Source: Acytostelium subglobosum LB1
Lineage: Eukaryota; Evosea; Eumycetozoa; Acytosteliales; Acytosteliaceae
DNA length: 64,000 nt
Reading direction: 5' to 3'
NCBI RefSeq assembly: GCF_000787575.1
Contig: NW_012236531.1
Span: 1,325,396 to 1,389,395 of the forward strand
A program made the translations under genes and the position numbers. Positions 43,971 to 56,470 of the stretch are shown piece by piece. The notes beneath the pieces were generated by a model, which saw only the letters and a list, made by a program, of their open reading frames with translations, did not search any database and was not told the origin of the DNA. Position 1 is the stretch's first letter. Every line of letters starts with the position of its first letter.

Positions 43971-46320
43971 ATGGATCAGAGAGCTTCAGATGCATTGGGT
44001 GTACTTGAGAAGTATATAAATGATAAACAAAAGGATGTTAGTGCAGCTATAACAGCATCAAAGTACATAAAGAATACAATCATTGGCAATCTAAAGAATA
44101 AGAGACAATTCATTGAATCGGGTGCTGTTGAGATGTATGTTATAGTCAAAGGGGAATGAATGAATGACTGTATATGACCGAGTACTGACCCTAAACAATC
44201 AAACAAGATTCGTTAAGCTGTTGGAGATTGAAAAGGATGAGACATTGTTGATACAGATAACAAGTATTATTGGTAGCTTTGCATGTCGTATGTACAAAGC
44301 CATGTAACATGTTCATTGATGTTGAAGTTATAACTTACTAACTATGAATTTATGAATGAATTGAAGGCTTGGACCAAGGTGCATATAAAGTGTATGATTC
44401 AAATGCAGTACCATTGTTGGTGGCATTGTTGTCACATTCAAATCCAAAGTTGGTAGAGTCTACAGCGAGATCACTCAAGATTCTACTCTCTTATCATTAT
44501 CCAACTACATATATCTTTGGCGACGAAGGTATCAAATTATTGGTATCACTCTGTCAACGACCACTTGAGTCCATCAACGAGATTGCCGCCACAATATTGG
44601 CTGGAGGATGCGAGTTCTTATTGGCACGTAGTCAATCATCTGATTCCAATAACAACAATAACAACAACAACAATAGTGACGACTCATCATCAATGGACAC
44701 AACATCATCATCATCGTCATCATCAACAACATGTACATTAACATTGAGTCAATATCAAAACAAGGTACATCAGTATGGTGGAGTGGACTCTATTGTCTCG
44801 ATACTGTTGGCATCCAAGTCCAAGGTTCAAGAGACATGTCTACACGCACTGGAACTATTCACTCGTGACAACACAGACATCTCATCGTTCATTGTTAAGC
44901 GATCACCCGACAATGCCGAGCTGAAAGCCATCATTCAACTCTCCCGTGACAACTCCCCCAAGACCAAGTTGTTGGCTGCATCATGGTACGTATTAATTCA
45001 TTCGTTCATTCAATGACCGACTGACTGACGCTGACCCATCCATGTCCTTAGCATCTGTAACTTGTACAAATGTAAAGTATTGCCAGAATCTTATGAACAG
45101 ATCATTGGAAAGATATTACCGACGATTGTGAGATTGATGTCCCAGGAGGATTCGATAAAGGAGGAAGCCCCGGCATTCATTGCCAGGGTGATCAGCGAGA
45201 ATGAGGATCTGCAGCGAGTGGCCAGTGAATGCGAGTCGATCAGCACACTGGTATCATTCCTCAAGGACACGAGCAGCAGTGAGAGACTACAGGAGAACTC
45301 TTTGAATGCTATCGCCGTGCTGTGTAGTGAGCGCGACGAGAGCCGCAAGCAGGTCACCGACGCCAAGGTCATCCCCAACATAGTCGGCTTCCTTCAGAGC
45401 CACAACCAGGCGATCCGCGCTGCCGCCTGTCGGTGCGCGCGCAGTCTGTCCCGCTCGATCAAGCAGCTGCGAACATCTCTCTACGACTCGTTGATTGCAA
45501 AGATGGTGCTGCGACTGTTGGACGACCCCTCGCTCGAGGTCAGGATCTCTGCCACGGCCACCGTGTGCAACCTTGTGCTCGACTTTAGTCCGATGAAGCA
45601 GATGGCCATCGAGGAAGGAGTAGTGCGCAAGTTGGCCGACTTCACGGCAACCACCGAGGAGCATCAGCTGCGCTACAACGCTGCGTGGGCACTCAAGAAC
45701 CTGCTGTTCAAGACAGACAACGCCACAAAGGAGCTGGTGCTCAAGGAGCTGACATACGAGCGTCTGGTCGAGCTGCTCACCGACTCCAAGTCACAGATCG
45801 TCATACAGGCGCTGCAGATCGTTCGTAATCTCGCCTACCAAGACACTACCGACCTGATAAGCAAGGATAACAAGGGCACACAGCTCATTGGCATCCTCGA
45901 AGGATGTCTCAACAGTGATGTAATCGAGGTGCTCAAACAGGCACTCTTCTGCATCTGTAACATAGCCAGCAACAATGAGAAGCACAAGGAGACCATCATG
46001 GACAGCCAGATAGTGTTTAAGCTTGGTGACTTCCTTGTAAGTACTCTATCTAGGGATGATTGTACGTCATGTGATCACACACTAACTCCCTCCGACAACA
46101 GACACACACGAACCCTGAGATAAGGATGGCGGCAACGTGGTGTATATGTAATCTATTGTTGGAAGGTGGTGGACAGATGTCAAGGATCAACAGGATGAAG
46201 GAGTTGGGATATGACGAGAGGATGAACATGATGTTGACATGGGATAGGAATGAGGAGGTCAAGACAAGAGCCAAAGAAGCATTGCGACTGTTTAGCAAGA
46301 CCCCAACTCAATACAAGTAG
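43971..46320 (+). CDS. ARMC8: ARMC8/Gid5-like armadillo-repeat subunit of the GID/CTLH ubiquitin ligase
   Basis: Five exons (43971-44134, 44208-44287, 44367-44985, 45052-46036, 46102-46320) give 688 residues, near human ARMC8 (~670). Armadillo repeats fill the chain. The strongest family match is ARSLSRSIKQLRTSL (human CLHSLSRSVQQLRTSF), followed by CNLVLDFSPMKQMAIEEGVV and NAAWALKNLLFKT. The end, AATWCICNLLLEGGGQMSRI, matches the family C-terminus. A poly-Asn/Ser insert near residue ~205-235 is lineage-typical. In yeast, Gid5 links substrate receptors such as Gid4 to the E3 core that degrades gluconeogenic enzymes. In dictyostelids its substrates are unknown. Confidence 0.88.
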
Positions 46321-46494
46321 GCTAGCAGACATGACATTGACATGATGCTTGTATATTATATTGTAATGTATACGACAAAGTTAGACTAGGTATCCTGGCT
46401 GGCTGTGTGGCTGCCTGGATACATTTATTATATTATTGGATTGATTGATGGCGGTGAATGGAGTAGGGGAGGGGAGTCGGACAACAAGGGGCTT

Positions 46495-48107
46495 CTAATA
46501 TTTACAGTAGAAGAGTGGAGTATGAATACAACCTCTGTTGCAATCACACTCATCCCTGGTACATGGGTTGTGGTCGTCACAGTTCACTGGAGAGTAGCTG
46601 CACTTGCCAGTGGCGGGGTCACACATGTCGTTGGTGCACTTGTTGCGGTCGTCACAGTTCCTTGGAGTGTGGATGCAGCCCTTGCCGCACTCGCACGAGT
46701 CGTATGTGCAGGGGTTGCCGTCGTCACAGTTGACCTTGAAGTGGTCGCAGCGGCCAGTGGAGTTATTGCACACGTCGATGGTGCAGACGTCATTGTCATC
46801 ACAGTTCTTGGCGGTGTGCTTGCAGCCACCGTTGCAGTCGCATGTGTCTACGGTGCAAGCATTGCAGTCGTCACAGCTGATTGGAGTGTGGATGCATCCG
46901 CGCTCGCAGTCGCACGAGTCAGCGGTACAGGCGTTACCGTCGTCACAGTTGACTGGGGTGTGTGCGCAGCCGGTGGAGTTGCTGCACGAGTCGATTGTGC
47001 ACTTGTTGTGGTCGTCACAGTCGATTGGCTTGTGGACACATCCATTCTCGCAGTCACATGAGTCGGCAGTGCATGGGTTGTTGTCGTCACAGTTGACTGG
47101 GGTGTGGGCGCAGCCGGTTGAGTTGCTGCACGAGTCGATGGTGCATGGGTTGCGGTCATCACAGTTGATTGGCTTGTGGACGCAGCCCTTCTCACAGTCA
47201 CAGTAGTCCTGGGTGCATGGGTTGCAGTCGTCACAGTTGACTGGGGTATGAGTGCAGCCAGTCACGTTGTTGCAAGAGTCGATTGTGCACATGTTGCGGT
47301 CGTCACATGAGACTGGAGCGTGCTTGCAGCCACCATTGCACTCACACGAGTCGGCGGTACATGGGTTGCGGTCATCACAGCTGATAGGAGTGTGGACACA
47401 GCCGCGACCACAGTCACACGAGTCGGCAGTGCAATCGTTTCCGTCGTCACAGCTCATTGGGGTGTGGACACAGCCGGTCGAGTTGGAGCAGGTGTCAATG
47501 GTACATTGGTTGTCATCGTCACAACACAGTGGTGTGTGGACGCAGCCCTTCTCGCAGTCACATGAGTCTACGGTACATGAGTTGCCGTCGTCGCAGCTGA
47601 CTGGGGCGTGGGTGCAGCCGGTGGAGTTGGAGCAGCTGTCAAAGGTGCAGGCATTGTGGTCGTCGCAGCTGAGTGGAACGTGCTTACAGCCGGAGGCGCA
47701 GTCACATGAGTCGGCGGTACAGGCATTGCAGTCGTCGCAGCTGATTGGAGTGTGGATGCAGCCCAAGTTGCAGTCACAAGTGTCGGCAGTACATGAGTTG
47801 CCGTCATTACAATCTATTGGGGTGTAGACACATCGGCCCTGGACGCATTTATCTGTGTTGCATCTATTTCTATCATAGCAGTCATTGTCACATGAGCAAT
47901 ATCCATAGCCTTCGGCTTCGGTAGCTTCCTCAACATTGGCTATTATTATTTGTTTAGTTGGATGTTAGTATGATTGATGGGTTGAATGATGTTTTCCAGT
48001 AGGTCTGGAAATTTTTAAAAAGTGATAAGATTTTTGATCATGTGGCACTTACCATTTATGGCAATTGTTAAAACCAAAAGAATTAATAAAATATTAATAA
48101 TCTTCAT
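46495..48107 (-). CDS. EcmA/EcmB-type extracellular matrix protein with CTDC repeats
   Basis: Exon 1 (48107-48053) encodes a signal peptide MKIINILLILLVLTIAIN. Exon 2 (47939-46495) encodes the rest, 499 residues in all. The mature protein is almost wholly Cys-rich repeats of ~22-24 residues, C-(D/N)-D-x-N-x-C-T-x-D-x-C followed by a shorter GC-x-H-x-P segment (PF00526, 'Dictyostelium CTDC' repeat), about 19-20 copies. Two versions alternate in part: SCDC..GC-H and SCSNSTGC-H. In D. discoideum, EcmA and EcmB are prestalk-made proteins of the slug sheath and stalk tube, so a structural matrix role is likely. Cys pairs should form disulphides after secretion. The spacing to ARMC8 is only ~175 bases (convergent). 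Confidence 0.93.
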
Positions 48108-49756
48108 TATTTATAATTTAAAGTAGGTTGGATAAAACTTTATATATTTAATTATATATTTAAAAGTTTAAAGGATGATGATTTGTTATAATTATTGATT
48201 AGCCCGGGCTTCTTTAAATAAGGATTGGACGTCAATCACTTGGCCCCCACCTCTCTCGCTCACTTCCAAGGTTGACACTTGATTGATCTATCACACCACC
48301 CAACCCTCGAGAGTGTTGTGGTTGTTGTAAGGGCGGGTAGCGTCCATCTAAGGATCACCAAATAAGATACTTGAAATTGTTAAAGATATCAAGTAATAGG
48401 TGCAGTATTGTGTATATCTATCTGCATGTAAGTATAGGTTGAGTGTCGTTACGATACGGTATGTGGGCAAAAGGTATTGGTTGGTACCGGGGGTTGTATT
48501 GATCGCCTATAGCACTTATATATATGTATATAACTTTGTTGGTTGTGTGTGAGTGATCACCTGACACCAGGTATGATGATGATGATGAAGTTGATTGATT
48601 GATTGATGATGTTGATGTTTTGAATCAGGGAGATTGAGTGAGAGTTGAAGGAGGATGTTTGAATTGTCAACCATGCCGATCAGACACACTTCCTCAAACC
48701 GCTCCTCATATGGAAGTGAGAGTGTCACGTATTGAAATTTAGAGTTGAGTACTGGGATGTGTCGTTTCCATCAATCAATCTTCCAACCAATCCACAACTT
48801 GTACGTTTGTGATGTGTTTTATGTGATATATGTGTTTGATGTGATCGAATGATTTATTCACACAACCTAACATCCAATCCAATCACCTCACACCCACACT
48901 CATCTTATTCAATTCAAAGTAGTGATCAGTCCAGTCTTGTGTGTTAGTGGTGAGTGTGTGTTTGATTGATTGATCTGGGGAAACTCACTCCACTAACATT
49001 ATTATTATTTGTTGTAAATGATGATGTGTTTATTGGTATTGGATGGATGATCAACTTTAGTGATCGATAAGTGGTTGTGTATATCTGTTATACTGTTACC
49101 GTATACCGTTCGTGTTTAGTGTCAATAACAATCAATGATGAATGGCAATGTCTGTTCACAAAGTTAGTTCTATTATAAGAGTGATAGTGTTTGATTCAAA
49201 CTGATGCTACTGCTCGACCATTCATTCATCATCACAACAACATAGATTTGTACAGCCAACTCTACTCCCTCAACTCCAATTCAACTTCCGTCAACCACAT
49301 CCACTCATTCATTCATAATTAATAATGGAACCCTCTTTCATCAACAATGTCAATGACAAGTTAATATTAATTATTGACATCTGGTGATGGTTGATTGTGG
49401 TTGGACATCTAATATACGCGTTGCCAGATCCATCCATCCAACCAAACCATACTCACTACATGTCAACACAGTTGGACGGCCGTCCTTATTGGGTCATTGG
49501 TCCCAACCATTGGTGGGCACTTATTGACATTCTCATGCATCCTACACTTGCAATACTTTGTACAGGTGTCCCTTGGTGTTTGCCGGACTATCCATCCTTC
49601 AATCCAATTCAATTCAATCCAATCACTTTTTTCCATTCAATTTCCAGGTTGGCGATCTAGATGATGGGGACGACATTGGCGAAACAATCAATCAATGGCA
49701 TGGCTAATAATAATGGGCTTGAACATTTGAATGTGTATCTTATTATTTATATACTA
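48108..49756. other. Upstream region of the CTDC-repeat gene and 3' flank of the four-TM gene
   Basis: This 1.65-kb region lies upstream of the matrix protein gene (its promoter side) and downstream of the four-TM gene. It has many TTGA/TGATTGATT motifs (for example 48271-48285 and 48590-48605); TTGA pairs are known STATa sites in ecm promoters, but such tetramers are everywhere here. A coding-like minus-strand patch (48600-48760) is discussed in findings. No gene is supported. Confidence 0.45.
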
Positions 49757-50523
49757 TTAATCTTTTGGCAATATAATATACTTGCAATGAGTATAATTTA
49801 GAACTGATCCAATTATAACAATTGATGTTGCAACAACTTGTGCACACCATCCAACATCAGGTCCCCAGCTATTGTACTGGACAATGTTGTCTGGTAGCTC
49901 CAACTTCTCATTACCAAGGAATTGACTGTTGGCTCCACCCTGGCACGATCGATCATTCTTGAAACTAACATTCAAACAATCCTTCTTTGTTGCAAGGGGC
50001 AGTCCGAGGAACGCAAACATCGATATCAAGCAGAATATCAATGAGATGAATGGCAACACCTTTGAAATCTTTGGAGTGATGCTAGGGAAGTAGCGCATTA
50101 TATCAAACAAATATAATACTACTAGGCCAATTTGAATGAATACTATTAACCATGCCAATATTGTGAAGGCTAGTGATGTGTTGTAGATAGCCCATTGGTA
50201 GGAATTCTCTTTGGTCTCTGTTATCATGGTATTTACAATATCCGAGTCGTTGGAGACATATTGGATTTGATTGAACTTGTACTTTATATGCATTGTAGAC
50301 AAAGTAGAATGGTCAACTGCTGATGCAAATCTTGTATCCATTCTATACCAATATGCTAATATTATTATGTTTGGTTTGAGTTATCAATCATTTAATCAAT
50401 CAATTATTCTTGTAATAGTTATAACTTACATGCAAAGGCAACAACCAATGATAACCATGCCATTACAAATATGAGGAATATTACATAGTATGGAATATGT
50501 TGTAACTTAAAGAATCTCTTCAT
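49757..50523 (-). CDS. Four-transmembrane protein, family not recognised
   Basis: Exon 1 is 50523-50430 and exon 2 is 50355-49757, giving 230 residues. Membrane segments are at about residues 10-32 (MAWLSLVVAFA), 85-112 (FTILAWLIVFIQIGLVVLYL), 120-143 (VLPFISLIFCLISMFAFLGL) and 200-220 (QVVATSIVIIGSVL). The loop between the first two carries FASAVDHSTLSTMHIKYKF. The loop between the third and fourth contains DCLNVSFKNDRSCQGG, with two Cys and an N-glycosylation site (NVS). This topology (four helices, large Cys-bearing extracellular loop) is like claudin/Sur7-type or dictyostelid-specific surface proteins, but no family motif is decisive. The only intron follows the first helix. Single-copy or not cannot be told here. 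Confidence 0.8.
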
Positions 50524-51227
50524 TGTGTAAGTAAAGTATTAGTAATGTTATTATTTGTAGTAGTAATAATTATTTGATTGATTAGTTGATTGAATCAATG
50601 ATCTTAAGTATTGAGTTAATAATACTTCTCATTGCGACTCTTAATTCCAGTTCTTAATTTACATCACTGCTGTCACTTCATCGATCAATGTTTGTTACCC
50701 CTTCAATCAATCAATCGATCAACACACTCACACATACTACACACACATATATACATACACATACATCATGTCAATCAATCTATCACTTTTGATCTATTTA
50801 TGAATTGAATATTGTCTATTGATAGAGTACATACCAGGATCCTTCCATCTTTGAATCAATGACAATCTATCTGCAGTTGTTATTGGGTATCATCATTCAT
50901 TCATTCACTCTATAGTTGTTAAGTTCGAGCAATGAACTATAACCTAACAACAAAGTGTTGGTAAGTATCTATATCTACATGTTATAAATAAAAGTATAAG
51001 TGTAGAGAATGAAACAAATATTATTATCTTATTTGTTGGTCTTTGCAGCATTCAAGTCCGAATCTGAACAAATGAGTGAATCTCTTGGGTGGGTGAGTTC
51101 CAACTCAACTTCACACTTTTAGTCTGTTTGTTGCTCAACATCATTCAAGTGTACATTGTACTACTATTAGTTAGGTTATTTAGTTATTATTAGATTGATT
51201 AGATAGTTGTTGCAACACTTGAACATC
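50524..51227. promoter_or_regulatory. Divergent promoter region, four-TM / arginine gene
   Basis: This 704-base AT-rich spacer contains ACACACATATATACATACACATACATC repeats in the middle and TATAAATAAAAGTATAAG near 50980. The plus-strand stretch GTAAGTATCTATATC at 50958 could be a 5' UTR intron donor. No gene is seen. Confidence 0.45.
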
Positions 51228-53837
51228 ATGATGATCAACATTTGTAGGAATACGACCAAGTCGTCGATCAGATTATCATCTTCATCTATCCTATCCAACT
51301 GCAGCAAGACTACTACGACTCAATCATTCTTGTTCAATCAACTTCAGACTCGTTCATACTCTGCTGCCAACGTTGCCGGTCAAGTAAGTTCAATCGATCA
51401 ATCAATGAACAAATGAACGAATCAATGTGAGCATGTCAGCTGACCCATCAACAACAACAACATACAGGTACTCAATGTACAGAAGAAGTCAGTTCAAGAG
51501 GCAGTGCTTGAGAAGACAACTATAACATCTACATCGGTCAAGTTTGGAAAGAGTTCATCACCATCGGACAAGGGATACTCAAAGAATGTTCGTCTCGTTG
51601 ACAACAAATCAGTGGTACTTGTGAAGATTGGCGGTGGCGTCATCGAGGACAACATGAGCGCATTGATTCAATCGTTGAACTTCTTGCGCAGCATCGGTCT
51701 GTTCCCAATCGTCGTGCACGGCGGTGGCCCACAGATGAACGCCGAGTTGGCAGCCGCTGGCATTGAGCCAGAGTACGTCGAGGGTCTGCGTGTCACTCGT
51801 CCCGAGGTGTTGGCCATTGCCCAACGCATCTTCTCGCGTGAGAATCTCAAGATCGTCGAGGCCCTCGAGGCCTCTGGCACCAAGGCACGTCCAGTCACAC
51901 AGGGCGTCTTCCAGGCCACACCTCTCGACCCCGCCACCTATGGCTTTGTCGGCAACGTCACCAAGATCCTCACAGACACCCTGGCCAGCTGTGTCTCTGC
52001 TGACTACGTGCCAGTGATCTCGTCGCTGGCCATGACCGAGCACGGACAGGTGCTCAACATCAATGCTGATGTGGCCGCGCTCGAGTTGGCCAAGGCCATC
52101 CAGCCCCTGAAGATCCTCTTCATCAACACAACCGCCGGTATGAAGGATGGCGATGGCAAGGTCATGCGCCACATCGTTCTCGACCAGCAGTACGATAACC
52201 TGATGAAGCAGGCATGGGTCAAGCACGGTACCAAGCTCAAGCTCAAGGAGTTCAAGAACTGTCTCGACAACCTGCCACTCTCGACCTCAATCACCATTAC
52301 CAGCCCCGAGCTGCTCCTCAAGGAGTTGTTCACCAAGAATGGCAGCGGCACGACCGTGGAGAAGGGCAACGCTGTGCTCTCGTCTGACGACGCCAACATC
52401 GATTTTGCTCGTCTGGCCCAGGCATTTGGCTTGCGCTCAGCTGCCGAGATCAAGTCGATCATTGACAAGGACAAGATGAAGGTATTCATCAACTCGACCT
52501 ACTCCAGTGGCCTCGTCATCCGCGCGCTGCCAGTGTCTCCCTCTGTTTACTATGTTGACAGATTCCTCGTGAGCAAGGAGTCGATCGAGGACGAGTCTGC
52601 CGATTCAGTGATCCAGGCCGCACTGGCCAAGTACCCCTCGCTGATCTGGCGCTCGGACTCGGCCACGACCCGCGCCTACCTCACCGGCTTCTATCGCAAG
52701 ATCGCCGACGGCTTCACAAAGGAGAGCGGCTTTGACATCTACTGGACCAACATCTCGCACCACGATGCTGCCAGACCCATCTCCCTGTGTCTGGCCGTGC
52801 ACAGCCACATTGGACATGCCATCGACACTGCTGCCGCTGCCTCGGCCGCCAACCTCGTAAAGGCCAAGAAGGACAAGTACCGCATTGGTTTGCTGGGCGC
52901 TCGTGGCTTCACTGGAGGCCACTTGGTGCGTCTGATCAGCCAGCACGCATCCATCCAGCTGGCCTTGGCTGCCTCGTCCACCAACTATGGCAAGCCAATC
53001 ACCACCGAGTTCCCCAACTTCAAGTCCGACCTGCTGTTCAGCCAGGTCACCGCTGACAATATCGCTCGCTACACTGAGGACAATGGCATCGACGGTTGGT
53101 TCATGGCCCTACCCGATCAAATCTCAAAGCCCTACGTGCAAGGCCTCGACTCACTGGCGCGCCAGCCAGTTCTTGTCGACCTCTCGGCCGATCATCGCTT
53201 CGACTCGTCGTGGGCCTACGGTAACCCAGAGACCAACCGCAGCCTCATCCAACAGTCCAAGAGGATTGCCAACCCCGGCTGCTACGCCACTGGAATGTAC
53301 CTCTCCCTCTACCCCTTCGTCAAGGCAGGCATGATCGACGGCGAGCCCAGCTGCTTCGGTATCAGTGGCTACAGTGGCGCAGGCTCCAAGCCATCCGACA
53401 AGAACGACCCCAAGCGTTTGAGCGACAACATCCTGCCATACAAGCTGGTTGGCCACAACCACGAGATGGAGGTTTCTCATCAGCTCAAGTCACCAATTTA
53501 CTTCATGCCACACGTTGGCCAGTTCTTCCAGGGCATCACACTCACCATCTCGATGCGTCTCACACGCCCCGTCACAAAGGACGAGGTGGTCGCCATGTAC
53601 AAGAAGCACTTCCAGAACGAGCCATTGATCAAGATCGATGCCGACGGAATACCAGAGGTGCGCGCCAACCAGAACAAGCACACCGTTACCATTGGAGGCA
53701 TCACTGTCAATGGCAACCATCTCGTGGTCGTCACCACACTGGACAACCTGCTCAAGGGTGCAGCCACCCAAGCACTCCAGAACATGAACCTCTGTCTTGG
53801 TATCGATGAGCTCGAGGGCATTTCAAAGGATCTCTAA
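51228..53837 (+). CDS. Bifunctional acetylglutamate kinase / N-acetyl-gamma-glutamyl-phosphate reductase (ARG5,6 type)
   Basis: Exons 51228-51383 and 51468-53837 give 841 residues. It carries out steps 2 and 3 of arginine synthesis, as in the fungal ARG5,6 polyprotein. Residues 1-~50 (MMINICRNTTKSSIRLSS...) are a Ser/Thr/Arg-rich mitochondrial presequence. The kinase domain includes VVLVKIGGGVIEDN, FPIVVHGGGPQMNAELAAAG and VISSLAMTEHGQVLNINAD. A DUF619/NAT-like regulatory domain follows (~350-510: VFINSTYSSGLVIRALP, DIYWTNISHHDAARPI). The reductase starts near residue 525 with IGLLGARGFTGGHLVRL and has the catalytic Cys in IANPGCYATGM (~652) and GHNHEMEVSHQL. In yeast the precursor is cleaved in the matrix. 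The kinase is a likely feedback target of arginine. Confidence 0.95.
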
Positions 53838-54776
53838 ATGGATCGTTCATTCATTCATTCATTCATTCATTCATTCATTCAATCAGTCTTTGGAACTATT
53901 CCAATCAATTATTCATTCTCCGTCAATCAATCAATCAAGTCAATCCAAACTAAATGAATCACATTGGAGGAGAGGAAGAAAGAGAGAAGAAGAATACTAT
54001 CTCTTACTCTTTACTCATTCCGATGTGTTGGCAACATGTAGAAGTCCTATTGCGTCGGCTTCCTTCTTCACAATCTAATCTTTAATCCCCATCATGATAG
54101 GATGAATGTGACACCTGATGTCCATAATGGGGAAGGTAGTTCTCCCCCCAACTTGAATGGATTGACACCAAACCCATTCATACAATCACACACGCGCTCA
54201 CACAAACACGACCGTGGTGCCATCATTGGTCGCGTGAGGTGCCTTGGTTTTGGTCGTTTTTGATCAGTGGGGGACGTGCTGACGACACACAAACGACATC
54301 AATATGGAGGTGTGAATACAAGATTGTGTGTAGAGTGAGGTCACACCCTATGTTAGGTAGGACACACTTTTATTCATTCATCTGATCCGGTTGGTTGGAG
54401 TTGACAAGGTTGTTGGGATCATTAATGTTGTTTCTTTCAAACTTTAGATTTCCCATCAGGCAATCAGTCAGTGACTGTCATTCATTTCAATCATCCAATC
54501 ATACACACACACTCATCACTCAAGATTCGAAAGTGTACCACGCCAACATCACATCTCTCTCACCAGTTATGTTTTACTGTTTGAAAAGAATCCAATCTTT
54601 GAATTCGCAATGACCAAGATGTTGACGAACCATTCATTCAACAATTCCACATCCATCCTACAACTAATACACAACCTCAATCACACATCCTAATTCATCT
54701 TAATATTCCCCAAATGTATAAATAATATAATTGTATAATAATATAAATAATCATATAATAATATAATATTTAAGAC
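53838..54776. other. Intergenic region upstream of the LRR gene
   Basis: This 939-base region has a (CATT)n tract at about 53845-53880 followed by CAATCAATCAATC. Bases 54090-54300 are richer in GC, with GGGGAAGGTAGTTCTCCCCCC forming a small stem. It ends in AT-rich TAATATAATATTTAAG before the LRR start. No gene is supported. Confidence 0.45.
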
Positions 54777-56438
54777 ATGAGTGACAACAACATCAACAAT
54801 GTGTTGTTCATTCAATCACAAACTCAAACACAAACTGAATCTCAAACACAAACTCAAACTCAAACACACATTAATGAAGAGGACACAACTACCATTCCAC
54901 AAACACAATCATCACTATTAACAACTTTGCCAGTTGGCGTACTCAAACTTATATTCAAATATATATTCCAAGGTGTTTGGCCATCAGTTGGATATCTTCA
55001 CTTGTCTTGCGTGAATAGTCAATGGCATAGACTGGCACTGTCATCAGTCACCAAGCTAAAGGTGGAGAACTTGTGGCTGACAGACCGCAACAGTGATGCG
55101 AGCAAGTGGATCAACTCGGTGAATGGATGGTTCGGGCGATACCATGGTGAACATCAACGTTGTTTCTTGGAGAGCATCACACTGCGTATCGGACTGATGC
55201 GAACCAATGTGCCAAGCATCATGGACAACATCGTGGACTATTGCCGATTCATCTCGCTCAATCTCAGTTGCAACTTCCTTGGCACGGAGGGTGCGCGAGT
55301 GATCATACAACGCTTGGTGATGGATGAAGGTCGCAACACATTGGCTTCACTCAACCTGTCCAACAACAAGATTGAGGACGGTGCCATCGTCGACCTGGCC
55401 AACGCGCTAATCACCAACACATCGCTACACACTCTCAACTTGTCCATGAACTACTTTAGCACGCGCGGCATCACTGCGCTCTTTGACACGCTGGCGCAAC
55501 ACAATCAATCACTGACCGACTTAAACATCGAAGGCATGCCCATCAATGAGGCCGCAGCAAGCATCGCCAATGCACTGCGCTCAAATGTGTGCGCACTCCA
55601 GGCGCTCAACATCTCGACAACTCAATCATACTACGACATCAACCCGCCCGTCGACGTCATATTCGCCGCGTTAAACAATCGTCTACAGGTGCTCAAGGTT
55701 GATGACAACCGAATCCAACCAGACAGCTGTCGCCACATCACCGCGTCACTCAGTCGACCCGACTGCGCACTGACGACACTCGAGATCAACAACAACAACT
55801 TGGAGGACGAAGGTCTCTTTGAACTGTGCAAGCTCTTTCGCCACAACAGCTCGCTCACACGTCTCTCGATGCGCAGCAACAACCTGACATTCTGTGGTGT
55901 GAGCCACCTGTGCCACGCTCTCAGCTTTTCCAATGTACAGCTGCGCGAGCTCGACCTGTCCAACAACCCGCTGTCTAGCAACGCCGCGCTCTACCTGGGC
56001 TACTTGTTCGACCACTGCCCCAACAAGACACTGCAGATCTGTCGTCTGCGCTTCTGTCAGATCGATGGCAATGGATGCCAGGTGATCTCGCAAGCGTTGC
56101 GCTCCAACACCTCGCTCACATATCTCGATCTCAACGGCAACAACATCAAGCCAGAGGGATGTCGCGAGCTGGCCACATTGATCTCTGCCAACCAAACACT
56201 CAAGACATTGAAGTTGGGCAACAACTCGATTGGCAATCAAGGTGCAACATATCTAGCCGCATCACTCAAGGACAACAAAACATTGACATCACTCGATCTT
56301 GAGAACAATGACATCACCATCTGTGGCGCACATCAGATCATCGAGGCACTCAAAGTCAATGACACGCTCCACGATATCAATCTCTGGGTGTGCAACGTGC
56401 CGCGTAACCTCAGGTTATTCCTCAAGAAGTCGCAATAA
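54777..56438 (+). CDS. Leucine-rich-repeat protein (RNase-inhibitor/NLRC3-like repeats) with F-box-like N-terminus
   Basis: Single exon of 553 residues. The first ~45 residues are Gln/Thr-rich (QTQTQTESQTQTQTQTH). Then LTTLPVGVLKLIFKYIFQGV and VGYLHLSCVNSQWHRLALSS resemble an F-box (LP.ell..If.yl...L..vC..W..la). From about residue 150 to the end are some 13-14 LRRs of ~28 residues: LASLNLSNNKIEDGAIVDLA, LHTLNLSMNYFSTRGITALF, LRELDLSNNPLSSNAALYLG, LTYLDLNGNNIKPEGCRELA and LTSLDLENNDITICGAHQII, the long RI-type seen in NLRC3-like proteins. An F-box plus LRR would suggest an SCF substrate adaptor (using RBX1), but no NTPase domain is present. The TAA stop lies in CAATAAAC, so it overlaps the AATAAA signal. 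Confidence 0.85.
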   Translation: MSDNNINNVLFIQSQTQTQTESQTQTQTQTHINEEDTTTIPQTQSSLLTTLPVGVLKLIFKYIFQGVWPSVGYLHLSCVNSQWHRLALSSVTKLKVENLWLTDRNSDASKWINSVNGWFGRYHGEHQRCFLESITLRIGLMRTNVPSIMDNIVDYCRFISLNLSCNFLGTEGARVIIQRLVMDEGRNTLASLNLSNNKIEDGAIVDLANALITNTSLHTLNLSMNYFSTRGITALFDTLAQHNQSLTDLNIEGMPINEAAASIANALRSNVCALQALNISTTQSYYDINPPVDVIFAALNNRLQVLKVDDNRIQPDSCRHITASLSRPDCALTTLEINNNNLEDEGLFELCKLFRHNSSLTRLSMRSNNLTFCGVSHLCHALSFSNVQLRELDLSNNPLSSNAALYLGYLFDHCPNKTLQICRLRFCQIDGNGCQVISQALRSNTSLTYLDLNGNNIKPEGCRELATLISANQTLKTLKLGNNSIGNQGATYLAASLKDNKTLTSLDLENNDITICGAHQIIEALKVNDTLHDINLWVCNVPRNLRLFLKKSQ

Positions 56439-56470
56439 ACTCTGTATCTATCGAATGGAATATCATAGCC

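Noticed and set aside
46405-47827. Plus-strand frames opposite the CTDC gene (218 and 191 codons)
   Set aside because: They mirror the regular Cys-codon periodicity of the minus-strand repeats; the minus frame has the signal peptide, intron and known repeat family.
49391-49660. 89-codon plus-strand frame
   Set aside because: It shows translated CCAATTCAATTC-type repeats with no family features and no start context.
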